A DNA stretch of 64,000 bases from Janibacter hoylei PVAS-1. GTDB lineage: Bacteria > Actinomycetota > Actinomycetes > Actinomycetales > Dermatophilaceae. The notes beneath the pieces were generated by a model. That model had not been told where the DNA came from and ran no database searches. It worked only from the letters and a program-made list of their open reading frames with translations. The translations under genes were made by a program, and so were the position numbers. Every line of letters starts with the position of its first letter. Position 1 is the stretch's first letter. Shown in pieces: positions 51,114 to 60,891 of this stretch. The DNA is taken from contig NZ_ALWX01000019.1 in the NCBI RefSeq assembly GCF_000297495.1, forward strand, positions 1 to 64,000, written 5' to 3'.

Positions 51114-52457
51114 GTGCACTCCCCCGACCCGGCCCCGCGCGTCGGCCCCCGCGAGGTGCTCGGCCTGGCCGTCCCCGCCTTCCTCGCGCTCGTCGCCGAG
51201 CCGCTCTTCCTCATGGTCGACGCGGCCGTCGTCGGGCGTCTCGGCGTCGTGCCGCTCGCCGGCCTGGGGGCCGCGAGCTCCGTCCTCCTCACTGCCGCAG
51301 GCGTCTTCGTCTTCCTCGCCTACGGCACGACGAGTGTCGTCGCCCGTCAGTTCGGCGCCGGGTCGCGGCGCGGGGCCCTCGAGACCGGCGTCGGCGGCGT
51401 CTGGCTCGCCGGAGGCCTCGGGGTGCTCGCGGCCCTCGTCGTCGGTCTGGCCGCCCGACCCCTGGCCCACGCCTTCGGGTCGTCGCCGGCCGCCCTCGAC
51501 GAGGCCGTCGTCTACCTGCGCATCAGCGCCCTCGGCCTGCCCGCGATGCTGCTCGTCCTCGCCGCCACCGGCATCCTGCGCGGCCTGCAGGACACCCGCA
51601 CCCCACTGGCCGTCGCCACCCTCGGCTTCGGCGCCAATGCCGTGCTGTCGGTCGTGCTGGTCCTCGGGCTCGACCTCGGCATCGGCGGTGCCGCCTGGGG
51701 CACGGTCATCGCCCAGTGGGGCATGGCCGTGGCACTGCTCGGGGTGGTCCTGCGCGAAGGGAGGGCCGCCGGGGCCTCCCTCCGGCCGCACGTCGGGCGG
51801 GTCGCGGCCGCCGCCCTCGACGGCGTCCCCCTGCTCGTGCGGACCCTCGCGCTGCGGGCCGTCATCCTCCTCACCGTCGCGACCGCCGCCGACTTCGGTG
51901 ACGTGCCGCTCGCCGCCTACCAGGTGACGACGACGGTCTGGTCGCTCCTCGTCTTCGCCCTCGACGCGCTCGCGATCGCCGGCCAGGCCCTCACCGGGGC
52001 CCAGCTCGGCAGCGGCGACGCGCGGGGGGCACGTGAGGCGACCGCCCTCATGGTCCGGTGGGGCGTGTGGGGCGGGGTCGCCCTCGGCCTCGTGCTGCTG
52101 GCGCTGCACCGTGTGCTGCCGATCCTCTTCACCGACGACCCCGCCGTGCGCAGCGCGATCGCCGCGGGGCTGGTCGTCATCGCGCTCGGGCAGCCGCTCG
52201 CCGGCTACGTCTTCGTCGTCGACGGGGTGCTCATCGGGGCCGGCGACGGCCGCTGGCTCGCTGGGTCGATGGCCCTCGTGCTGCTCTCCTACGTGCCCGT
52301 CGTCGCGGTGACCCGGGCGGTCGGCGGAGGCCACGGGCCGGAGGCCGCCGTCATCGCGCTGTGGGTGGCCTTCACCGTCTTCATGCTCGTGCGGGGCGCC
52401 TTCATGGCCTGGCGCATCCGAGGCGATGCCTGGGCCGTCACCGGCGCCACCCGCTGA
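51114..52457 (+). CDS. MATE-family efflux transporter (DinF type)
   Basis: 447 residues, twelve hydrophobic helices, from GTG 51114. MATE features: EPLFLMVDAAVVGRLGVVPL in helix 1, the matching second-half helix SLLVFALDALAIAGQALTGA, and ILRGLQDTRTPL in the central region. A Na+- or H+-driven exporter of cations or drugs. In related genomes a DinF-like gene often lies between rplI and dnaB; here rplI is near but dnaB is 40 kb away. Confidence 0.9.
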   Translation: MHSPDPAPRVGPREVLGLAVPAFLALVAEPLFLMVDAAVVGRLGVVPLAGLGAASSVLLTAAGVFVFLAYGTTSVVARQFGAGSRRGALETGVGGVWLAGGLGVLAALVVGLAARPLAHAFGSSPAALDEAVVYLRISALGLPAMLLVLAATGILRGLQDTRTPLAVATLGFGANAVLSVVLVLGLDLGIGGAAWGTVIAQWGMAVALLGVVLREGRAAGASLRPHVGRVAAAALDGVPLLVRTLALRAVILLTVATAADFGDVPLAAYQVTTTVWSLLVFALDALAIAGQALTGAQLGSGDARGAREATALMVRWGVWGGVALGLVLLALHRVLPILFTDDPAVRSAIAAGLVVIALGQPLAGYVFVVDGVLIGAGDGRWLAGSMALVLLSYVPVVAVTRAVGGGHGPEAAVIALWVAFTVFMLVRGAFMAWRIRGDAWAVTGATR

Positions 52458-52469
52458 CCCCACCTGCAC

Positions 52470-52549
52470 ATCTCCCTAGGGAAATACCCATCCACGTACA
52501 CATTTCCCTAGGGAAATTCGGCCCCACCTGCGCATTTCCCTAGGGAAAT
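52470..52549. repeat. Three CCCTAGGG palindromes at an exact 32-bp period
   Basis: ATTTCCCTAGGGAAAT is perfect at 52502-52517 and 52534-52549; a third copy with two changes lies at about 52470-52485. Centres are at 52477.5, 52509.5 and 52541.5, exactly 32 bases apart, about three helical turns. Copies 1 and 3 are preceded by CACCTGCRCA. They fill the gap after the MATE stop and overlap the last codons of the next, convergent gene. Confidence 0.85.
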
Positions 52550-53175
52550 GCACCCTCAGACGACGCTGGGGCGGGTGCTGTCGGCGTAGGAGTACCAGCC
52601 TGGGCGGCCAGGCCCTCGGCCACGCGGCGGCGGCCGGCGGCGCCCTCGGCGGTGACCACCGCGAGCTCTGCGGGGCGCAGCGGGGTGAGCGGGAGGACCC
52701 GCGCGCCGGAGCCCTCGAGGTCGAGGTCGACGGGCCGGCCGGGCAACTGGACACCGATGAGCGCGCCGAGACGGCCGTCATCGACCCAGTCGGCCGGGGC
52801 GTGCTCGCCCGACAGCTCGACGGAGAGCAGGTCGTGGGCGTCGAGTGCCTCAGCGAGGCTCGCCGCAGCACCGGCCACGGCACCGGCCGCCTCCTCGAGG
52901 GCGGCGGTCAGCCACCGCCCCTCGCCGGTGGGCCCGGAGAGCAGCTCGCGCCCTTCGACGTAGAGCTCGACGCCCAGACCGCCGGAGCCCGCGCTCAGGC
53001 CGTCGGTGCTGACGATGCCCGTGTGGGTCGTCGTCACGAGGACGTAGGACGAGGCCCCCGTCGGCCACAGCCCGCCCTCGTCGGCGTCGCCCAGCGCGCC
53101 GTGCTGCGCCCCGACGGAGCCGACGGCCCGCCAGAAGTCGGCTCGACGCTCACCACTGCGGTCGGTCTGATCCAT
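52540..53175 (-). CDS. Hypothetical protein (acidic, Ala/Gly-rich)
   Basis: 211 residues from ATG 53175 (ATG 53184 adds three). I do not recognise the family. The N-terminal part ADFWRAVGSVGAQHG and YVLVTTTHTGIVSTDGLSAG, then LGVELYVEGRELLSGPTGEG, look like a compact alpha/beta fold; the tail (TPTPTAPAPASSEG) is low complexity. No signal peptide or helix in the membrane. Its last codons read through one of the CCCTAGGG palindromes. Confidence 0.65.
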   Translation of the reverse strand: MDQTDRSGERRADFWRAVGSVGAQHGALGDADEGGLWPTGASSYVLVTTTHTGIVSTDGLSAGSGGLGVELYVEGRELLSGPTGEGRWLTAALEEAAGAVAGAAASLAEALDAHDLLSVELSGEHAPADWVDDGRLGALIGVQLPGRPVDLDLEGSGARVLPLTPLRPAELAVVTAEGAAGRRRVAEGLAAQAGTPTPTAPAPASSEGAFP

Positions 53176-53248
53176 GGAAGTCACCCCTGCATCCTGCCCG
53201 CTGCGCGGGGCGGGCGAAAGTCAGGCCCCCCCGCCCCGTCCACTGGAC

Positions 53249-53313
53249 GACGCCCCATGACGAAGGGGGGCCCCGCCGGTCGTCGGCGGGACCCCCCTTC
53301 GTCATGGGGCGTC
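53249..53313 (-). terminator. Very long hairpin after the DUF3352 gene
   Basis: Arms 53249-53278 and 53284-53313, 30 bases each with a single mismatch and a five-base loop. The arm contains GACGCCCCATGACGAAGGGG. It starts 24 bases past the DUF3352 stop, which fits a terminator, though no T-tract follows on either strand. Confidence 0.8.
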
Positions 53314-53336
53314 ACAGCGGGCCGCCCGCAGCGGGC

Positions 53337-54917
53337 TCACTTCGTCGTCAGACGGAGGGTGAACTCGGCCTGGTCGCCCTCGCCCCACATCGCGAACCCG
53401 ACGGCCGACAGCGGCTCGAGGTTGGCCCTGGTCTCGTCGTCCATGTCGGAGCCGAAGGTCTCGACGATCTTGCTGATGTCGGCGTAGGCGACGGTGCCGG
53501 CCTTGTCGGCGTCCGGGACGGCGTCCTTGAAAGCGTCGGAGTCACCCAGCCCACTGCCACCGGCGACCTCGTCGGCGTAGCCGGCCGGCGTCGCGACGAC
53601 GGTGCGGCCATCACCCGCGTCCTTGACCTCGAAGGCCGGACCGCTGGAGTAGCCGGAGGGGCTGCCCTGCGTGCTCCCGACGACCTTGTCGATCAGGCCA
53701 CGGTCGCCATTGCTGACGAAGGCCACCTTGGGCTCGTCGGCGTCCGGACCGAGCGCGACGGTCGTGTCGCTGCCGACCGCCTTGGCGACGTCCTCGGGCA
53801 CGGACAGACCGGTCTCGCTCGTGAAGTCGTCGAGGCCCTCCTGCCACTCGTCGCCGAGGCTCTCGCGGGCCGCCTTGTCGATCTCGGGCCAGGCCTTGCG
53901 CAGGGACTCGTCGAGGCCGGCGACCGAGAAGGCCGCGAGCGTGCTCGTCGGCAGCTTGCCGATGGAGGTCCCGTCACCCGCGGGCACGCTGCCCTCGGGC
54001 AGATCGTTGACCCGACCGGCGATCTCGAGGGTCGGCCCGTCGAAGCGCAGCGCGGCGGCGTACCGCCCCTGGGACTGACCGCTACCCGTGACGTCCTCGC
54101 CGATTACCGACTCGAGCTCGGCGGCCCTGGTGCCGTCCATCCACGCCGTCGCGATGCCGTCCTCGCCGAGGTCGGACATGTCCTGCGAGAAGCCGTCGGC
54201 CTCCGAGAGCGGGGCGGACGCGGCCTCGTTGACCGCCTTGTCGACGACCCCCTGGTCCTCGCCGCAGAGCACCCACTCGGGCTGGACCGAGCAGTAGGTG
54301 CCGTCGCCGGCGAGCTTGCCGATGCCCTGGGTGGCGGCGTCCTGGTCGGTGCTGGCCAGGGCCATGACGACCTCGGGCTCACCGCCGTCGGTCCCCGGGA
54401 GCAGCGCGACGCCGACCCGCTGGCCGAGCCACGGCTCGACGTCCTGGGCGTAGTCGACGCCCTCGAACTCGCCGTCCTCCTGCAGCTCCTCGAAGATCTC
54501 CTTGCGCAGGTCTCCGTCCTCGTCCATGTCGGCCAGCGGGTCCTGGGCACCCGGGAACTTGCGGGCGAAGCGGAAGGCATCGACCTTCTGGTCCGCGGCG
54601 GGGTCCAGATCGAGCTTGGCAAAGGCGAAGGCCGAGGCCGGCAGCGCCTCCTCGGGCTGGGGGCCGCCCCCGTTGATCTTGCTGTAGGCGAAGAGCGCGC
54701 CACCGCCGAGGAGGCCGAACGAGAGGACACCTGCGGTGCCGAAGGCGAGCCACTTCAGGCCGGAGCCGGAGCGCGGCGTCGGCTGCTGGGGCGCCTGGCC
54801 CCACTGGCCGGCGGGCTGGCCGTAGGGCTGCTGGTACATCGGCTGTCCCTGGTAGGGCTGGCCGTAGCCGGGCTGCTGGCCGTAGCCGGGCTGCTGGCCG
54901 TAGGGCGGCATGGTCAT
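53337..54917 (-). CDS. DUF3352 domain membrane-anchored protein
   Basis: 526 residues. The N-terminal 45 residues are Gly/Tyr/Gln/Pro-rich repeats (PGYGQQPGYGQPYQGQPMYQ), then one transmembrane helix (LAFGTAGVLSFGLLGGGALF), then a large extracytoplasmic DUF3352 domain beginning LPASAFAFAKLDLDPAADQK. The family is common in actinobacteria and has no established function. ATG 54917 has GGGGAG upstream. Followed by a strong hairpin. Confidence 0.87.
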   Translation of the reverse strand: MTMPPYGQQPGYGQQPGYGQPYQGQPMYQQPYGQPAGQWGQAPQQPTPRSGSGLKWLAFGTAGVLSFGLLGGGALFAYSKINGGGPQPEEALPASAFAFAKLDLDPAADQKVDAFRFARKFPGAQDPLADMDEDGDLRKEIFEELQEDGEFEGVDYAQDVEPWLGQRVGVALLPGTDGGEPEVVMALASTDQDAATQGIGKLAGDGTYCSVQPEWVLCGEDQGVVDKAVNEAASAPLSEADGFSQDMSDLGEDGIATAWMDGTRAAELESVIGEDVTGSGQSQGRYAAALRFDGPTLEIAGRVNDLPEGSVPAGDGTSIGKLPTSTLAAFSVAGLDESLRKAWPEIDKAARESLGDEWQEGLDDFTSETGLSVPEDVAKAVGSDTTVALGPDADEPKVAFVSNGDRGLIDKVVGSTQGSPSGYSSGPAFEVKDAGDGRTVVATPAGYADEVAGGSGLGDSDAFKDAVPDADKAGTVAYADISKIVETFGSDMDDETRANLEPLSAVGFAMWGEGDQAEFTLRLTTK

Positions 54918-55046
54918 GGTGGGCTCCCCGCTCGTCGTGATGTCTTACCAAGACCTTACGGTCGGCGACCGCCCCACGGACATGGGGAGGACTACCCATG
55001 AGATGACGACGGCGCCGCCCCTGGGGAGCTCACGCAGGACGCATGA

Positions 55047-55088
55047 CGAAGGGGGGCGACCCACCACACGGTGGATCGCCCCCCTTCG
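55047..55088 (-). terminator. Terminator after rplI
   Basis: Arms 55047-55065 and 55070-55088, 19 bases with one mismatch and a four-base loop. The stem starts CGAAGGGGGGCGA. It begins 11 bases beyond the rplI stop, at the end of the rpsF-ssb-rpsR-rplI operon. Confidence 0.85.
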
Positions 55089-55099
55089 AGCGGGTGTCG

Positions 55100-55546
55100 T
55101 CAGCCGGCGACGATGTCGAGGCTGATCTTCGCCTGGACCTCGGGGTGGAGACGCACGAGCGCCTCGGCCGGGCCCACCGACTTGATCGGGGTCGGGATCT
55201 CGATCGTGCGACGGTCGAGCTCCGGGCCACCGGCGGCCGCGACGGCCTCGGCGACCTCGCGGCTGGTCACGGCGCCGAAGAGGCGACCGGACTCACCGGC
55301 GTGGGCGCTGATGGTGACCGACTTCGACTCGAGGTTGCCCTTGATCGACGTCGCCTCCTCGAGGGACTTGCCAGCGCGAGCCGCACGGCCGGCGGCGAGC
55401 GCCTCGACCTGCTTCTGCGCACCCTTGGTCCACTGCTCCGCGAGACCGCGGCGGTAGAGGAAGTTGCGGGCGTAGCCCGGCTTGACGTCGACGACGTCAC
55501 CGGCGGTACCGAGGCCGGAGACCTCGTGGGTGAGGATGACCTTCAT
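55100..55546 (-). CDS. rplI: 50S ribosomal protein bL9
   Basis: 148 residues, normal length. N-terminal MKVILTHEVSGLGTAGDVVD and PGYARNFLYRRGLA are the rRNA-binding half; the C-terminal half (GESGRLFGAVTSREVAEAV) is typical. Last gene of the conserved rpsF-ssb-rpsR-rplI operon, 30 bases after rpsR, and followed by a strong hairpin. Confidence 0.97.
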   Translation of the reverse strand: MKVILTHEVSGLGTAGDVVDVKPGYARNFLYRRGLAEQWTKGAQKQVEALAAGRAARAGKSLEEATSIKGNLESKSVTISAHAGESGRLFGAVTSREVAEAVAAAGGPELDRRTIEIPTPIKSVGPAEALVRLHPEVQAKISLDIVAG

Positions 55547-55576
55547 GTCTGCTCCTGAGTTCTTCGCGGCCGCGGA

Positions 55577-55813
55577 TCAGCGGTTGGACGAGGAGTAGGG
55601 CAGCAGCGCCATCTCCCGGGCGTTCTTGACGGCGGTCGCGATGCGACGCTGCTCCTGGACGGAGACGCCGGTGACCCGACGGGCGCGGATCTTCCCGCGG
55701 TCGGAGATGAACTTGCGCAGCAGGTTCGCGTCCTTGTAGTCGATGTTCTCGACCTTCGCCGCCTTGAGCGGGTTGGCCTTCTTCTTGGGCTTGCGCACTA
55801 CGGGCTTGGCCAT
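55577..55813 (-). CDS. rpsR: 30S ribosomal protein bS18
   Basis: 78 residues from ATG 55813, set by GGAG about six bases upstream. [40 protein letters not shown] and [11 protein letters not shown] are diagnostic of bS18. Only one zinc-ligand-type cysteine motif variant is known to vary in actinobacteria; this copy lacks the Cys residues (C-minus type). Between ssb and rplI. Confidence 0.97.
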   Translation of the reverse strand: MAKPVVRKPKKKANPLKAAKVENIDYKDANLLRKFISDRGKIRARRVTGVSVQEQRRIATAVKNAREMALLPYSSSNR

Positions 55814-55908
55814 CGTGGTGCTCTCCTTCGTGTTCACGAGAGCCCGAGGTTGGTCCTCGGGATGGGGGTGGTGTCAGTGCCCGGGCGTACCCGGGCGTGA
55901 GAGATCGA

Positions 55909-56511
55909 TCAGAAGGGGGGCTCGTCGTAGCTGGGCGCACTGCCCCAGCCGCCGCCACCCTGGTTGCCGCCGCCCTGGGCAGGAGCCTGCTGGCCGCCGA
56001 AGCCGCCACCCTGGGGAGCGCCGCCCTGCTGGCCACCGCTCGCCCACGGGTCGTCCTGCTGGCCGCCGAAGCCGCCACCCTGGGGAGCGCCGCCCTGCTG
56101 GCCGCCGCCCCACGAGCCGCCGCCCTGGCCGTCGCCGCCACCGCGCTGGGTCTTCGTCACCTTGGCGGTGGCATAGCGCAGCGACGGGCCGACCTCGTCG
56201 ACCTGCATCTCCATGACGGAGCGCTTCTGCCCGGTCTCCTTGTCCTCCCACGAGCGGGAGACGAGGCGACCGGTCACGACGACGCGGGTACCACGGGTGA
56301 GGGACTCCGCCACGTTTTCAGCGGCCTCGCGCCACACGGAGCAGCGCATGAAGAGCGTCTCCGCGTCCTTCCACTCGTTCGTCTGACGGTCGAACGTGCG
56401 GGGGGTGGAGGCAACGGTGAAGTTGGCCACTGCGGCACCACTCGGCGTGAACCGGAGCTCCGGGTCCGCCGTGAGGTTGCCGATAACGGTGATGGGGGTC
56501 TCGCCAGCCAT
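55909..56511 (-). CDS. ssb: Single-stranded DNA-binding protein
   Basis: 200 residues. OB fold ([60 protein letters not shown]), a Gly/Gln-rich linker with two near-identical copies of [12 protein letters not shown], and the acidic tip DEPPF that binds partner proteins. The linker repeat is also a DNA repeat with a 69-base period (about 55985-56105). Second gene of the ribosomal operon. Confidence 0.97.
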   Translation of the reverse strand: MAGETPITVIGNLTADPELRFTPSGAAVANFTVASTPRTFDRQTNEWKDAETLFMRCSVWREAAENVAESLTRGTRVVVTGRLVSRSWEDKETGQKRSVMEMQVDEVGPSLRYATAKVTKTQRGGGDGQGGGSWGGGQQGGAPQGGGFGGQQDDPWASGGQQGGAPQGGGFGGQQAPAQGGGNQGGGGWGSAPSYDEPPF

Positions 56512-56586
56512 GGGTTTCCTTCTCGATCGGTGATCGTCTCAGGTGAGCCTGTCAGCAGACACCGACAGGCCGGAGGGTGAGGCCGC

Positions 56587-56874
56587 TCAGGCCTCGACGC
56601 GCATGAGCTTGGTCCGCAGGACCTGCTCGGAGAGACCCAGCTGCCGGTCGAGCTCCTTGCTCGTCTCCGGCGTGCAGGTCAGGTTGGCGACGGCGTAGAG
56701 GCCCTCCGCCTTCTTGTTGATCTCGTAGGCGAGACGACGACGGCCCCAGTGGTCGATCTTGTCCACGCTGCCGCCGTCCTTGGTGACGACGGTGAGGAAC
56801 TTGTCGAACAGCGGCTGGACGGCCCGCTCGTCGGTCTCGGGGTCGAAGATGACCATGAGCTCGTACTGACGCAT
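56587..56874 (-). CDS. rpsF: 30S ribosomal protein bS6
   Basis: 95 residues starting [19 protein letters not shown] at ATG 56874, the position given by the family. [20 protein letters not shown] and the C-terminal [11 protein letters not shown] are typical. First gene of the rpsF-ssb-rpsR-rplI operon. The 171-base upstream gap to the GT87-like gene should contain its promoter; I could not identify it. Confidence 0.97.
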   Translation of the reverse strand: MRQYELMVIFDPETDERAVQPLFDKFLTVVTKDGGSVDKIDHWGRRRLAYEINKKAEGLYAVANLTCTPETSKELDRQLGLSEQVLRTKLMRVEA

Positions 56875-57045
56875 GCTGATAACCCGCCTCCTTCGGTCTG
56901 AACGGTCACGGTCTCTCCGTGACAGGAGGGTTGTGCATCCGCCCCCGGGCAGGCTCATCGGGCGACGAGCTGACGCAGGGGACCCATCAAGGCTATCGGC
57001 TGCACTCCCTTCGCACCAAAGCGTGCCCCGGACGGGCGGCCGACG

Positions 57046-58368
57046 TCAGACCCCGGCCGGCTCCTGTGGACGGGCATCGAGGCGGGGGCCCGGCTGTGGA
57101 CGGGGAGCCGGGTTGTCGACGGGGGTGTACCAGACACTCCACAGCAGGAAGCACCACGCGATGGTCCGGCCGAGGACGACGACGGCGTACCAGGGGGCGG
57201 GCAACCCCTTGTCCGGGTCGGACGCCGCGCCGATGTGCAGCCACAGCGCACTCGCGTGGACCGCCTCGACGGCGACGAAGCCCAGGTGGGTGCGCCACGA
57301 GACGCCCGCGAGGAGCGCGAGCGGCAGCACCCACAGCGCCGCCTGCACCGGCACCGAGGTACCGGTGAGCGCGAGGACCGGCACGCTGAAGGCCGCCACC
57401 TGCGCCCACGTCGCCGGGCGCCATGCGCGACGGGCCATGACGACGGCCGCCCAGACGGCGCCCGCCCACCCGACGAGGGCGACGATCGGCGCGACCCGGT
57501 CCGGCAGCGGGCGCCCCGCGAGCTCCGGGATCATGAGGATGGAGCCGTAGCCGGGCTTCTCCGCCCACCACGTCTGCAGGGGGCCGAGGACGATGTCAGG
57601 GGAGGCGATCGCCAGCACGGCCATGCCGCCCACGGCCGTCGCGAGGGCGATGACGACCGTGCGGACCGCCTCGTCGGTGCGCTCCTCCCGGCGGGCGGCC
57701 ACGACGAGGGCGATCGCGACGAGGCCGACCCACGCGTGCCCGAGCAGAGCCAGCCCGAGCAGCACGCCCGCCAGGGTCGTGCGACGACGCGCGTCGGCGA
57801 GCATCGCCGCCAGGACCAGGGTGACGACGACGAGGTCGGGCGACAGCAGCGCCGCGACGACGTGGATCGGCGACAGCGCGAGCTGGGTCGCCAGGTCGAG
57901 CCGCTGCGGACGCAGCCGGCCCACGCACCAGACCGCGACGGCGAGCGCGGCGGTGATGAGCAGCGTCCAGATGACGAGGTACCAGCGCGACGAGTCCAGC
58001 CAGTTGCCGTCCGGCACGATGCCGCCGACCAAAGCCATCAGCCCCGACAGCAGCGGCATCTGCTCGAGCCGGACGTCGCCGCCCAGCCAGGCTGGCAGCC
58101 CCCGGTCGAGCCCGGCCAGCTGGTACTGCGCCGGCAGGTCGGAGAAGCAGCCCCGCCAGAACTGGTCGTCGCCGTTCCACCCGTTGGCCACGCAGTGGCC
58201 CTGACGCAGCACCGCGCCCGAGATCGGGAGCACCGACATCAGGACGATCAGGGGCAGGAGCCGACCCAGACTCCGCTCGCGCCCCGACGCCCGTCGCCCC
58301 AGCGGACCACCGATGATCGCGCTGGCGTCCCCGGGCAGGAGGTCGCGCGGCGTCCACTCGCGGGGCAC
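57046..58368 (-). CDS. GT87/DUF2029-like polytopic membrane glycosyltransferase
   Basis: 440 residues with about ten hydrophobic helices and an extracytoplasmic loop rich in Trp/Asp (GHCVANGWNGDDQFWRGCFS), typical of the polyprenyl-phosphate mannose-dependent mannosyltransferase-like proteins found upstream of rpsF in many actinobacteria. The GTG at 58368 overlaps the PBP stop, so the two are coupled. The exact acceptor is unknown. Confidence 0.78.
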   Translation of the reverse strand: MPREWTPRDLLPGDASAIIGGPLGRRASGRERSLGRLLPLIVLMSVLPISGAVLRQGHCVANGWNGDDQFWRGCFSDLPAQYQLAGLDRGLPAWLGGDVRLEQMPLLSGLMALVGGIVPDGNWLDSSRWYLVIWTLLITAALAVAVWCVGRLRPQRLDLATQLALSPIHVVAALLSPDLVVVTLVLAAMLADARRRTTLAGVLLGLALLGHAWVGLVAIALVVAARREERTDEAVRTVVIALATAVGGMAVLAIASPDIVLGPLQTWWAEKPGYGSILMIPELAGRPLPDRVAPIVALVGWAGAVWAAVVMARRAWRPATWAQVAAFSVPVLALTGTSVPVQAALWVLPLALLAGVSWRTHLGFVAVEAVHASALWLHIGAASDPDKGLPAPWYAVVVLGRTIAWCFLLWSVWYTPVDNPAPRPQPGPRLDARPQEPAGV

Positions 58369-60726
58369 TAGTCGCCTCGGCCCTCGGTCGCACCCCGGCC
58401 CGGCGTCAGGCTGGGCAGCGTCGGCTCCGGGGGCTCAGGGGGCTGCGTGGTCGAGGTGGGCTTCGGGGTCGACGAGGTCGGCTTGGGAGTCGACGAGGTC
58501 GGCTTCGGGGTCGAGGTCGGCGACTTCGTCGTCGACGTGGACTTCGAGGTCGACGTGGACTTCGACGTCGACGAGGAGCTGCTCGACGAGGACTTCGAGC
58601 TCGACGAGGAGCTGCTCGGGGAGCGCGTCGTCGTGGGCGTGGGCGCGGGGGCCTGGGTCGTCGTGATCGGCGCCGGGGCGTCGGTCGGCGGGTCGGTCTG
58701 CGGCCGGTACTTGACGTTGCCCGGCGGTGGCAGCCGCTTGACCGGCTCACCCTCGAGCGCGTCGATCATGTAGTCGGTCCAGATCCGCGCCGGCACGGTG
58801 CCACCGGTGATCTCTCCGTACTCGCCGACATTGCTCAGCTGGTTTTCTTCGGTGAGCGAGCCGTCGCCCTTGTACATGCCGACGGCGGTCGCGAGCTGGC
58901 CCGGGGTGAAGCCGTCGAACCAGGCGGCGTAGTTGTTGGAGGTCGTGCCGGTCTTGCCCCCGACGGGGCGGCCGAGATCGGCGACGGTCGGGTAGGCGGT
59001 GCCGCCGGGCTGACCGACGAGGCTCATGGCCTGGATCGTGTCGCGGGCGACGTCCTGGGGGAAGGCCCGCCGCACGTCCTTCTTGACCTTGTAGTCGATG
59101 TCGTAGGCGCCCGTGCTCGTCACCGACGAGATGTAGTACGGGGTGGCCCGGCGCCCTTCGGCCGCGATCGTCGCGTAGGCATTGGCCATGTCGATGACCC
59201 GGACGGAGTCCGTACCGAAGACATTGCCCGGGCCGTCCGACAGCGGGACCTTCTTGTCACCCTGCCACCCGATGACGCCGGCGTCCTTGGCGGACGCGGC
59301 GGTCGACTTCGGGGTGACCGCGAGGTTGAGCTGCGCGTAGTAGGTGTTGACCGACTTCTGGGTCGCCGTGCGCATGTTGACCGGGCCGTACGACGAGTTG
59401 CCGTAGTTGACGATGCCACCGGCCCGCTGGATCGGCGTGGCGTCGGAGCCGGAGTAGACGAAGGCCCGGTTGTAGTACGGGCTCGCGCCGCTGTACGTCG
59501 TGTACAGCGGGATGCCCTTGCGCAGGGCCGCGATCATCGTGAAGGGCTTCATCGTCGAGCCGGCCTGCATCTTGCCGTCCACGGCCGAGTTGAAGTAGCC
59601 GTACTTGCCGCGGCCGAACTTCTCGCCGCCGTACATGACCCGGATCGCCCCCGTCGCCCGGCTGCACCGAGGCGAGACCGATGTGGAGGTCCGCGGTCCG
59701 GCGCCCCGTCGGCCGGTGCTCCTTGACCGCCTTGACCGCCGCGGCCTGCGCGTCCTTGTCGATCGTCGTGACGATCTTGAAGCCGCCGCGGTCGATGTCC
59801 GCGTCGCTCAGCTCGAGGCGGTTGCGCAGCTCGGAGCGCACCTCCTCGGTGATGAAGCCGATGTCATCGGACTTCGCCTGCGATCGCTTGGGCGCCTTGG
59901 TCTTCGGGAACTTCTGCTCGGCCCGCTCGGAGGCGGTCATCCAGCCCTGGTCGACCATGCCGTCGAGGACGTAGTTCCACCGGCTCGTCGCCAGCTCGGT
60001 CTGCTCCTCGCCGAGGGCGGGGTCGTAGAGCGAGGGGCCGCGGATGACGCTCGCGAGCAGCGCGCCCTCGGAGGGCGTGAGGTCCTCGACGTCCTTGTTG
60101 AAGTAGGCCTTGGACGCGGTCTGGATGCCGTCGGCGCCGCGACCGAAGTAGATGGTGTTGAGGTAGTTGGTGAGGATCTCGTCCTTGCTGAGCTCACCGT
60201 CGATCTTCACCGACAGGAGGATCTCGCGGCCCTTGCGCTCGAGCGTCTGGTCCTGGGTGAGGAAGTAGTTCTTCACGTACTGCTGGGTGATGGTCGAGCC
60301 GCCGCCCCGGTCCTCGCCGGCGAGCGCACCACTCACCGCACGGAAGATGCCCTTGGGCGAGATGCCCCGGTTTTCGTAGAAGCTGCGGTCCTCGGCGGCG
60401 AGGAAGGCGTGCTGCACGTGCTCCGGCACCCGGTCGAGCTCGACGGCCTCGCGGTTGACCTTGGCGATCCGGTCCATCTCCGTCTTGCCGTCGGAGTAGT
60501 AGATGACCGAGGCCTGCGAGACCGCGTGGTCGTTGGGCTTGGGGATGTCGATGAGCAGGTACGCCGCGACGACCGCGCCGATGCCGAGAGCGACGAGGGC
60601 GGTCAGCCCGATGAGGACCTTGCGCAGGATGCGTCGCTTCCCCCGCTTGGGGCGCGCGCTGCTCCGCCGGGACGACGAGCGTCGCCGAGACCGCGCCTCG
60701 GCGCGGGAGCGGGGGGAGTCGGACAT
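58368..60726 (-). CDS. Class A penicillin-binding protein (apparent +1 frameshift)
   Basis: Corrected length is 785 residues. Basic cytoplasmic start, one membrane helix ([20 protein letters not shown]), then the glycosyltransferase domain with [35 protein letters not shown] and [20 protein letters not shown]. The transpeptidase has SxxK (AGSTMKPFT), SxN ([11 protein letters not shown]) and KTG (GGKTGTTSN). One extra base in the C5 run at 59648-59652 separates VQPGDG from [14 protein letters not shown]. The C-terminus is a long Ser/Pro/Thr/Lys-rich tail. Confidence 0.9.
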
Positions 60727-60806
60727 GAGGGCACCTCTGCACACGCGGGATCACGACTAGACCTCCCCAGTATGAACGCATCGCGGCGCGCCCACCCACG
60801 TCGAGT

Positions 60807-60829
60807 CGATGTATCACCTCGATACATCG
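60807..60829. promoter_or_regulatory. PadR operator candidate
   Basis: A perfect inverted repeat CGATGTATC-N5-GATACATCG (arms 60807-60815 and 60821-60829). PadR-family operators have ATGTAT/ATACAT half-sites with similar spacing. It lies 63 bases before padR, between it and the divergent PBP gene, so padR would regulate itself, ino1 and perhaps the PBP gene. Confidence 0.8.
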
Positions 60830-60891
60830 GGTACGCTCTCCCCGCACCGAGCCGCCGGCCGGTGGTCCACCGACCGGGCGAAGGGAGTCAC

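Noticed and set aside
52470-52549. CRISPR array
   Set aside because: Only three units, self-complementary repeats with 16-base gaps and partly repeated spacers; no cas genes.
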